Assembly: GCF_023159225.1 (NCBI RefSeq) | Contig: NC_063163.1 | Coordinates: forward strand, 105,679,885 to 105,743,884 | Origin: Perognathus longimembris pacificus | Taxonomy: Eukaryota > Chordata > Mammalia > Rodentia > Heteromyidae | Length of the DNA: 64,000 nucleotides | Reading direction: 5' to 3' | Shown here: in pieces, positions 55,218 through 64,000 of the stretch | How positions within the stretch are numbered: the stretch's first letter is position 1 | Layout: each line of letters begins with the position of its first letter | The notes under the pieces: model-generated | Database searches by the model: none | What the model was told of the DNA's origin: nothing | What the model saw: the letters and a program-made list of their open reading frames with translations, nothing else | Made by a program: the position numbers and the translations under genes

Positions 55218-56491
55218 GTTAGATTAATGAAGTTAGAACATCCAGCACTCCATATCAAGATCCCTAAAGATATGAATCTACATTTTGCACTTGCATGCAT
55301 TATAATTCACTGTATTGCATGAAGTGCTGTGAGTTTTGACAAATGCATATTATTATGTGTATACCATTATGGAATCATGCAAAAATATTTTCACCTCTTA
55401 AAAAATTTCCTGATTATTTTTTTCCAACACTGATGGCTGGTTCTATGTGTAAGGAACTTGGAAATTGCCACTATGTTGAATAAAAATTCGGAGACTGAGA
55501 AAACAATTCCTATCAAATCCATAGCAGAGTTACATGAGGCAGGCCTTATGCTGCTAACGTTGGTGAGACGTACAGGCAATTGGAGTTACCAGAGCAGACT
55601 CACGAATGGGAGTGGAAGTCACTGTGAGTATCAGTACCAAGGCAGGAAAACCTGTAAGGGAAGAATTGTTGGAGGCTTTATATGGACAGTCTGAGTTTTA
55701 AAAGCTGCAGGGTAAACAACACCTTTGTGAGTTTTACCACAATGAGCACTGCTAGATAGTCACTGTGAATATCAGAAAAATTCCTTCCTGCTTCCTGCAG
55801 AAATGGGGAAAAGGAACCATAGTGAAATATGACAGCTCTCCATCCTTCCCAAGGTCAAGTCCTACCTTTCAGGGGAAACTAACCAGAGCTTAACTAACAT
55901 AGAAAAAGGGAAATGCCCAACTCCAGCCCAGCATCGCTATTCTACCTCACCTCAAGTGAGGAGAGAATGAGAAACACTTGGGACGCTCATGGACCAGAGA
56001 TTCACAGCCTCTGGAAGACTGAGACCAAATCATAGGACTATGGATAATTCTCTGATACCCCACCTCCCAAACAGATAACTTATCATCCCATCACAAAGGC
56101 TACTCACAGCAGCTGCTTTTAATAATTATATCAAATAACTAAGAGATAATAGTGTCACTCAAAAAGTAAAAGACACCAAACAAGACTTTCACCCTATAAA
56201 AAAGAGAGAGAAAGGCTCATAACTAGACTTGGAAGCAGAGATGTGGATATTAGATCTAACTTGTAAATATTTAGGTAAACATATGCAGTGTCATAAGCAT
56301 TTATACAAAAGTGTTTTGACTTAAGTATGGTTGATGGAGAGAAGAATTCCATTGGTATAATTCCTTTGAACAACTAACAGTTTATCAAAATGAATATCAG
56401 TTGAAACATGTTTTGACCAGATGGAGGCCAAGAGGAATGGGCATAGATGAATGGAGAAAGAAAGGATAGGTGAATACAGTTCGAATATTCC
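55218..56491. other. Unidentified region, moderately GC-rich centre
   Basis: From about 55440 to 56400 the text feels like one old repeat ('gtttatcaaaatgaatatca', 'gaccagatggaggccaagag'), perhaps the 3-prime part of an ancient L1-like element, but I cannot name it. A 78-codon plus frame at 55458 has no known domain. Confidence 0.3.
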
Positions 56492-56506
56492 ATCTCTATC
56501 TATCTT

Positions 56507-56555
<49 letters not shown>
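56492..56555. repeat. (TCTA)n microsatellite
   Basis: About 15 TCTA units with two small interruptions at the left end. Confidence 0.95.
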
Positions 56556-56705
56556 GAAAATGGAACCACATGACTTGAGGGTTGGGGTGGTTGGGAAGAT
56601 GGGTGAGAACAATGGAACGGGTGACATTGATCAAGATGTATTATACTTATAAACGGATATGTTTGATTGAAACCCCTTGTAAAACTACTTAAAGATAAGA
56701 TAAAC
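56556..56705 (+). mobile_element. L1 3-prime-UTR tail fragment
   Basis: 'gtgacattgatcaagatgta' (56621) and 'ttgtaaaactacttaaagat' (56677) are the plus-strand counterpart of the minus-strand tails at 60340 and 7065, ending in an A-rich tail. Confidence 0.65.
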
Positions 56706-57229
56706 AGATTTTAAAAGAATTTTAACATTAAAAATTTCTAATTAAGATAAACTTGAGTCCTGAAAATATGAAAATCTTTGAATATTTTACAAGATTAGAA
56801 AGCTACTCTTTTCCCATACACGATTATTTTTTCCCCTGACTTTAATGTCTTCAATATATGTGCAGTGAAGATTCATTGGCAATATCAGACCATGTTTTCT
56901 CTGGCCAAGGTGTATGATTTAAATTTCTTGACTGTGTTCTTCAATTGCATTGTTAGTAAATTAAGGTGTCTTCTCTGTCTTATTCAATGCTGTTTGAAAT
57001 TCAACTGAATTTACTGAAACTACATGAAGCATGTTCTTAGTAAGCTGTTAGCATAATGTTTTACTAAGCTACAAGCGAAACAAAAAATTAGACTTCATAG
57101 TCACTTTTTTCTAAGCATTTATGATCTATTTGGAGGAAAGCAGCACATCACTTAGGAAAACTTAAATGATAGTACAAAGGTAGTCCCAGATGAAGTAAAA
57201 TATAAGGGAAAGGTTCTTGTCACCGTCTT
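56706..57229. other. Single-copy AT-rich DNA, no gene seen
   Basis: Nothing recognised. Confidence 0.35.
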
Positions 57230-57430
57230 TAAAATGCTTGCCTATATTAAACTTGTTACCTCCTCCCTCATTTTTCCTTTCCTCCTCCCCAGTTTCCCCC
57301 TCCCCTAATTGTACAGTGGAAATGTATTCACTACTTTATGTATGTAACTGAAATCCCTCTGTATGTTACCTTGGTAATAAAATTAAATTAAAAAAAAGAA
57401 AATAAGTAAAAGAAAAAGAATAATAAAATT
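57230..57430 (+). mobile_element. L1 3-prime-UTR tail fragment
   Basis: 'gtaactgaaatccctctgta' (57345) followed by 'tgttaccttggtaataaaat' and an A-rich tail parallels the L1 terminus 'gtaacccttctgcacatcacctttacaataaa' at 54630. The upstream part is pyrimidine-rich here, unlike the G-rich UTR of other copies. Confidence 0.55.
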
Positions 57431-59097
57431 AAAATTAACTTGGGTTTATTCCAATGCATTCCTACAGCTTATAATAAAAGCAGTACATTGAACAGAGTTT
57501 TCTGCATTTTTCAAATGTTTAAGAAGTTGAAGCTTAAATATAGCTTTAAAGAATAAGGTAAGTTTTGTGTAACCAAAGGAAAATATAACTAGATTGAGCA
57601 CATAAGATGATTTGTATTCAAAAGCAAAATAAATTAGTTGTGAGATATTTTCCCCTATAATAAAATAGAATAAAACAAAATGCTTGCCTATAAATAGATC
57701 TCATGTTGCCCCCATGTTTTCTCCTTCTCTGTTCTAAGAACAAGAGCCTTGATCTTGATCATCAGTGGAACAGAATAAGATTTACAGAATAGGCTTTACT
57801 GACCTAGATATGAATCAGATTTTGACACTGAACCTAACTGCTTTTCATACTATTCTGGTTTCAGTTTTTCAACAATAGGTTAGAACAATTACTTACTCTA
57901 TGTAAGCAAAAACATAGTCCTGGCATGTGATACACAAAACTTACTACTGCTGCTACATACACAATTTTGTTATATACCAAGAATTATTTCTAAGAACTTC
58001 ATGTAGTTGCTGAAATAATAGTTCTGAGACAGAGAGCTTAATAATTTGCTAGAATGACCCCAGGAAGGGGTAATGACAGGCACAAAACCAAAATGCCACA
58101 GTGGTATAAAAACAAGTAACTAATTTTCAAAATTAAGCAAAGAAGGAAATAGATTGATAATAGATTGAGTGTTCACATAAAGAGTTTTGTATTAGATAAT
58201 TTTGAGAAAAATATTATCCCTTCTTTAAACAGTCATGCGTACACAATTATAGTGATAGATAGTCCAAAGCAGAATAATAGATAAAAGATTGCATTTTCTT
58301 TATTCTTTTGTGAGAGTCCTACTGTTTAATGCAAGCCATACTCAGCCTCATGATCCTTCCATTTTAGCCTCCCTTGTGCTGAGGGAATAGTACTAGGGAG
58401 ACTTGGCAGTTTTATACTGCATTTTTAAATCTAAATTTGGTTGATATGTTTATTACCTAATGAACACAATAATATAAAGATTTGAATACATTTACCTCAG
58501 TCTTTCCATTGAAACTATGAATCCTTGAAAGTTCTATCTTATAATTCTTTATTTGTTGTAATAATGTAAAATAAGAAATATTTTACTTTACTCCTCATAA
58601 ATTTCACAAGAAGGAAATGTCCCAAATCACATATCATGATGACAACCTTGAAAAATCATATTCAATCTATACAATTAAAATATAAAAATATCAAACATCA
58701 TAAATTAAGCACATTATTTAAAAGGACATTTATTTAGAGTTGTGAGCCTACAGGAGCTAACATTTTAAACACAAATCTTGTCAAAATGATTTGCTAACAT
58801 TTTTATTGAAGAGTTTTGGAGGTTTATCCAATTTAAAAATTCAGCAACTAAGTTCTTTTAAGGAGACATATAACTTAATCTTTTCTTTCCTTAGCCAAAC
58901 TCTAGAATGTATAAAAAGATTTGTCATGTCATAGAATATGCTAATTGAATATTTCTATTTAGTTCTACCAGTGTGTGATTGGTGACTGTAGAATGAATCT
59001 AGAAGCCATATTATTATGTAATACATTGCCAGTGTTTTTAAATGAGACTACTGTAAATTTTAATCATAAAACCAATAACAACTCCTTTAAATTTGAT
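57431..59097. other. Single-copy AT-rich block with a possible MIR/L2 scrap at 57960-58070
   Basis: 'taccaagaattatttctaag' and 'gagacagagagcttaataat' weakly recall MIR/L2 order. No gene seen in about 1.7 kb. Confidence 0.35.
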
Positions 59098-59145
59098 TTG
59101 GTACTGGGGTTTGAACTCAGGGCCTTGTGCTCTTGTTTGTCATTG
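59098..59145 (-). mobile_element. ID-like SINE fragment
   Basis: 'ggtactggggtttgaactca' followed by 'gggccttgtgctctt' is the reversed B-box end of an ID-type element. Confidence 0.6.
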
Positions 59146-60324
59146 ATAATCCCCTCGTTTGGAAAAGATGCATTTTATATTGTGCTACATGGGAACTGAT
59201 AGGAAAAGATGTGCATGAATAATTAACAGAAATGGGTTACTACTTGGATGAAGTTAAATGAAGGAAAGGGGAATTAAGATAAAAAGCCAATACAAAGATG
59301 TTAGACCACATGCCTGGGATAATTAATAGAATCGAATGAATCTGATTTGGAGGTAGAAATAAAGAAAGGGGAGGATAAAGGTGTTGAAGAGAGCACGTTT
59401 GGCTTCAGACATAGTTGGTTTGAAGACAAAATGTTCAAAGGCTAAAAGAAAACTGTAACACTAAATCTTAGAAGAAAGCTCACTCCAATTTGAGGATCAT
59501 TTACTGATTAGACAGTCTCCAAGAGAAAGCACAAAGATAGAAAAGATGAAGGCTGAATATAGCATCCTAGTGAGTATCACATTTATTGGTGAAGCAGGAA
59601 GAAGGAAGCCAGGATGGTGGCAGCTATTGGTCATAGCATAGCTAAAGCTAAGATGCTCTCATCTGTGAGAAAATATGGTAATAGCCATGATTCTTCTAGA
59701 CTTAGAGGACTATTAGAAATAATATTAGAATCATATTCTTCAGTGTACAGAAAAGTAATCTGATCTTTCTTTTAATTTCCCTGTGACTTTCTACCTTCTT
59801 CTGAGACCGGCACACCAGAATCCAACAAGTTGCAAAATGAGGATCTATGAATTGTGTTTTATTTAAGCATAGCTCCAGAAAACAAGAGGAGAGCCTGTGT
59901 TTCTCTGGGTCTCATCCAGACTTTGATAAATACTACTACACAAGGTATCAAAGTATACTTCTTCAAAAAAGTATTGAATGAACTGAGATCATGTTGAATT
60001 CTGGTCTATTCCAAAAAAACCAACCGGAATCTCTTCTTCATTCCACAAGTGATTTACACACTGGAAATATTCACTTAAGTCTTGGGACTGAAAATGCAAG
60101 AAGTCTACTTGTGCCTCTTAATTCATTATATAGATACACATTCTCCTGGGAGTTTATTCTCCAATAAAACGATTATTTTTTTTCTTATTGCCAGGTTCTA
60201 AAAATACCTCCAATCAACTTTCAACACCTTCCCACCAAAAAAAGCTCAAGTAAATAGTTGTTGGAAAGGGATGAGCTGTGGGAGTATCAAGTGAACCTGC
60301 ACTCACAGAAAGACCTTATTTTTA
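59146..60324. other. Single-copy DNA, no gene seen
   Basis: Nothing recognised in about 1.2 kb. Confidence 0.35.
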
Positions 60325-60490
60325 AAAAAGTATATGTATATTATCTTTAAGTAGTTGTACAAAGGAGTTACTATTGAACAAATAAATTTATAAGCACAAT
60401 TCATCTTGATCAATGTCACTTCTTTCACCATTCTCCTCCATCCCTCCCAACCCATCCCATCTCAATTTTCATAGTTTCTGCCCATTCACA
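60325..60490 (-). mobile_element. L1 3-prime-UTR tail fragment
   Basis: 'ttatctttaagtagttgtac' at 60341, 'cattctcctccatccctccc' and 'caattcatcttgatcaatgt' give the reversed tail seen at 7065 and 48730. Confidence 0.68.
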
Positions 60491-61699
60491 TGTGAATACT
60501 GACCTTGGAAAGCTGGCCAAGATCCTGGGGCCTTTGCTTTGAGATCACTAGGAGAACAGATAGGTAGCTATGTGTGAAGGGCGTCGACAGTGTTGCTGTC
60601 TCTCTGTGGGGCTCATACCAGAATCTGCTCCCATCTCTGCTAATTGGATGATGGTGGCAAAAGTGCCAAGTTTATCTGTAGGTGAGGTAAATCACTGAGG
60701 CTCAAAGAAGAAAAAGGAATAATCTTTACTGAGAGAAAGCTGGCAGGAAGACAGGCACACGCAACATTTTTCTCATGTGCTGAGCAGATAAAGACGTTAC
60801 ACCTAAGGGATTTTAAGTTGAGGATATCAGCACTCCTTGCTGTTGCTAAAGATCCTCTATCAAAGAATAGGAATGGACAATAAAACTTACAGACCATCAG
60901 ATAGAGCAACAGCAGAAGAACAGGGGGTTCACAGAATGATCTCCTGTTTTCCCCTTTGGAAGATGAACTTACTCCAGAAAGATTCTGCCAAAACACTTCA
61001 GGATGTGTGAATGTGACTCAAAACCCTCATTATGTTCGTCATGCCATGATACTGGTGCTTTCTGTCCACTTGGGGGATTTCCTATTGTTTCACACAACGT
61101 ATTTGTCCAATTTAGAATGTGATTTCCTGAGAAAGAGAATTTTTATTCTGCATCAGCAGCTGTGGGATGGCTTCATTGAAGTCAGCTCTGCCTGTTCAAC
61201 AAGTTTGTTAAATCCACGCAGAGCAAAGTCTGTATCTCAGCTTTTCTTCACTATTGCTAACACAGAGATGATCCATTGTTGACCAAAAGAATAGAATGTC
61301 TAGGAGGTCACACTGTAAGCATATTTTTATTCTCATCAGTAATACAGAAAATACTCTTTCCACTGATGTAGTAAAGACATTAAGACTGCCTGACTAGGAG
61401 TTTCAGTGCTCTCTGATTTCCTGAACCATATATCCGAGACTTTATTAAAAATATGAACACAGTAAGCAAACTTAATCCAAGATGATTTTCCGAAAGCATG
61501 AGTCATGTTAGATAAATTAGATGCTCAGTGGTTCTTATCATGTAGCTTGAACCAGAGGTTGTTTTTGATCTGTAGAGGTGCTGGTGCTCTAGACCCTGAC
61601 ACAGAGATTGTTTATATGAAATGTACATCCTTGAATGGAGGAGAAATAAGGCATTCAATTGGGGTTCATCTTTTATCTGGCCCTGACCTGCCCTTCATT

Positions 61700-61701
<2 letters not shown>
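60491..61701. other. Single-copy DNA, no gene supported
   Basis: Overlapping frames on opposite strands (118 codons minus at 60640-60996; 108 codons plus at 60956-61282) show no domain or family. Neither has a recognisable splice or promoter context. Confidence 0.4.

Positions 61702-61743
<42 letters not shown>
61702..61743. repeat. (GT)n microsatellite
   Basis: About 21 uninterrupted GT units. Confidence 0.95.
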
Positions 61744-61745
<2 letters not shown>

Positions 61746-63394
61746 CTGTGCTAACTCTAATCTGATTAACTGCACTTCAGGATGCTCTTTGAATGTTATG
61801 GCTGGGGACAATGGGATTGATTGTATAGGTTCAAGAGTGTCTGAAAATTCTCTGCAAATATTCCTTTCTTGAGCTGAGACTTCTGGTGGGATTAATGGGA
61901 ACAACTGCTACTCTGGGTCTACTGATTCTTGAGGACTCTTCTGTGGATTGAATGTACCCCCTTGGAAAAGCTAAACCACTTCCTAAATTTGACAGCATTT
62001 GTCAGGCTCTCCTATTATCATGCTTCCTTTTGATTTCACAGTTCCTTGACAGTGAGCCAAGGATATTTATAGATATATTCAATATTCTTTGCTGTTCAGA
62101 CTCTGGGTCATTCTTGATAGCTACTCCAGAGTCTCATTGTGAAAGATAATGTGTGAGAACAAAAATAACAAGAATTTTGAGGTTACAAAAGCTGCACTTC
62201 ATATTTTTGTGGCTTCTTAATATATAAATTTGGATAAAGCTCTTATCTTGTCAAATGAATGTTAAGTGATCATATATATGCATATCTATACACATATATC
62301 ATATGACATTCATAAATAACTATTTTCATTACTGCACAAGATTTATCTTATGTCATTTCTATAAAATGTTATGTTCAAAATTGTTCCCTTGAACTTTTTT
62401 GAGATATTGAGATGTAATGTATTAAATATGTTAATTATCCTCAATTGATCACTTCCCAATCATACAAAAATCTATTCTTTGTAACTCATAAAAACATACA
62501 TATGTTAATCAAAGACATTAACGTTAAGAAATCCTTCTAAACGAAAACAAAATGTTATTTCAAAGGATAAAGAAAATGTTCAAAACAACAAAAATGTTAC
62601 TAAAAATTTCACCTGAAAAAATATTAGTAAATATAATAACATCTCCAAGAGAAGAGTGATGTTTCATATTCACAATGAGCATCTCCAGAGTAAGAGTGTT
62701 TTCTAGCTATGTTCATTCACTTTTCACATAGAGATTTTAATATTTGCCAAATACAACCTAATTTGGTTGTGAAGTCAAAGTGTGGTTGATAAATATGAAA
62801 GTCTTTTAAAGCTGAAAATCATGCACATAGTGAAGGTATTTTTCAAATAGTGTCTCCTTTACAGCATCGTTAATGAATGTTTTTATATTAGTCAACTCCC
62901 GTGGAGGGGAAGTCTTCCTTTTCCTATGAATTTCTGCCACTGTTTGGATAGGAATGGTCCCCAAATGTTTCCTCAACTTCCTTTTCCTCAGATGGTATAC
63001 AGTGACATTTTCTTTATGACACATGAACAAGACTATCCACATGAATCTTTCTAGCCTTCTGTAAAGGGGAGAAATCATCAGGAATGATTGACATGTTGAA
63101 CGTTGTTTTCCTTCTCACTTAACAATTTCAGACAGCTGAATTGTAATCTTTTTGCCTGTTATTGCAATTTTTTCTGTCAATTTCCCAATCATTAAAAAAA
63201 ACAACAGAGCACAGAAGGAGCATGATAATATTTTCCTTTTTAATTTTATTGATGACTTCTGATCACCTCCAATGTACTAAGATAACAAAATTTTCATTTA
63301 AATAATAGAACAGATATTAGAAGGATTCATAGTGTCATAAGTCTCTCATTTGCATGTTTCAGTTCTTCATAATGGTTAACATATAGCTCCTAAA
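61744..63394. other. Single-copy AT-rich DNA, no gene supported
   Basis: The 90-codon minus frame at 62806-63078 has ordinary residue composition but no domain I recognise; it is isolated in AT-rich DNA. No repeat seen. Confidence 0.4.
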
Positions 63395-63600
63395 TGTACA
63401 TTTTATTAGGCATTATGCTAATATAACTAATCTTATTTAATTCTCCCAACCCACAGAAGGGACACTATGAGTTTCCACAAATGGCAGATGGGGAATCAAA
63501 GGTTTATAGACAATGTTAAAGGTCAAATGAAGTGTTTGATCAAGAATTCAAAGTAAGTCCATCTAACTCCATAGCCTGTGCTCTTTGCTTGCACTTTATT
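63395..63600 (+). mobile_element. MIR/L2-like remnant
   Basis: 'ttatttaattctcccaaccc', 'agaagggacactatgagttt', 'ggcagatggggaatcaaagg' and 'ccatagcctgtgctctttgc' occur in the right order for the common block 'catttaatcctcacaacaaccc...atgagg...gatgaggaaactgagg...caaagcccgtgctcttt'. Confidence 0.55.
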
Positions 63601-63877
63601 GAGAAATACCAATTGTTATAAAAGCACAGACACAGGGTGAAGCCAGTGATCACATACAGAAAATGTCAGGGATTTCAAAGATGGAGCAAGAAAGTAAGAA
63701 GGGCAGAAGAGGCAAGAAGCACTGAACACCAGGAGAGCAATCCTAAAGGATATTCACAGAACAAAGACTGGAGACAATAAGAAGTCAATCTCAAGCAGCA
63801 AGGGTGACTGGACAAAAAAAAGGTGTAGGAAAAAAATTCCCAACTTCCACATTTATTGGCAATAATTTTTTGTGTAC
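63601..63877. other. Single-copy DNA, no gene seen
   Basis: Purine-rich but not repetitive; nothing recognised. Confidence 0.3.
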
Positions 63878-63910
63878 TGTTACTAGGACGTGAACTCCAG
63901 GCCTTACACT
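63878..63910 (-). mobile_element. ID-like SINE fragment, split by IDL-Geo
   Basis: 'actaggacgtgaactccagg' followed by 'ccttacac' is a decayed reversed ID B-box end. It stops at the T run of the next SINE. Confidence 0.5.
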
Positions 63911-64000
63911 TTTTTTTTTTTTTTTTTTTTTTTTTTGCCAGTCATGGGGCTTAAACTCAGGGCCTAAGGGCTGGCTGTTCCTGGCTTCCTTTTGCTCAAG
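63911..64000 (-). mobile_element. IDL-Geo SINE, cut by window end
   Basis: A T run of about 26 is followed by 'gccagtcatggggcttaaac' and 'cctggcttccttttgctcaag', the 3-prime part of the Geo module in minus orientation. The rest lies beyond the window. Confidence 0.82.

Noticed and set aside
56492..56555. Regular (TCTA)n repeat considered as an array of spaced repeats
   Set aside because: Four-base units without spacers are a tetranucleotide microsatellite, not a CRISPR-like array; CRISPR is not expected in a mammalian genome.
60956..61282. 108-codon plus-strand frame
   Set aside because: No domain, no family, no splice context; expected by chance in 64 kb.

Overview
This window looks like a gene-free stretch of nuclear DNA from a rodent of the superfamily Geomyoidea (kangaroo rats, pocket mice, pocket gophers). 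The main evidence is nine copies of a two-part SINE. Its left part is ID-like and derived from tRNA-Ala, with a clean B box. Its right part matches the 'Geo' module, and as I recall it this IDL-Geo element has been reported only from Geomyoidea. B1-like (7SL-derived) SINEs, ID-like pieces, MaLR LTRs and L1 3-prime tails agree with a rodent genome. The DNA is AT-rich, has no long open frame outside low-complexity sequence or repeats, and shows no exon or tRNA or rRNA gene that I can support. It could be intergenic or deep intronic.

Layout. 1-3.2 kb: single-copy DNA with a (CA)n tract, a young IDL-Geo SINE and a polypurine tract. 3.2-3.6 kb: a nearly complete MLT1-type LTR. 4.9-7.3 kb: L1 tails and a 180-bp compound pyrimidine tract fused to a SINE tail. 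8.1-9.6 kb: a short LTR, then an MLT1-type LTR interrupted by an ID-like element and a second MaLR LTR. 10-14.1 kb: MIR remnants, antisense L1 ORF2 remnants and an IDL-Geo copy. 14.1-17.4 kb: mostly single-copy, ending in a run of 25 G. 17.8-20.5 kb: L1 tails and composite SINEs. 20.7-21.3 kb: a solo LTR with TG...CA ends and a perfect 6-bp target duplication, which points to a class II (ERVK-like) element. 21.5-26 kb: single-copy. 26.3-32.3 kb: MaLR pieces, a young IDL-Geo copy and several B1-like plus Geo composites. 33.7-34.1 kb: a second solo LTR with a 5-bp target duplication. 35.5-36.2 kb: two young IDL-Geo insertions about 390 bp apart. 36-52 kb: mostly single-copy with microsatellites and scattered SINEs. 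52.2-55.2 kb: a nest of L1 insertions, one with a clear 11-bp target duplication. 55-64 kb: L1 tails, MIR/L2 remnants and single-copy DNA; an IDL-Geo copy is cut by the window end.

Nothing here encodes a recognisable new protein or pathway. The interesting material is retroelement biology: modular SINEs sharing one right-hand module, at least two IDL-Geo subfamilies, intact solo LTRs, nested insertions, and a repeated association of SINE/L1 3-prime tails with long polypurine microsatellites. Assignments to Repbase-type families rest on memory of consensus sequences and should be read as family-level calls. No database or alignment program was run.
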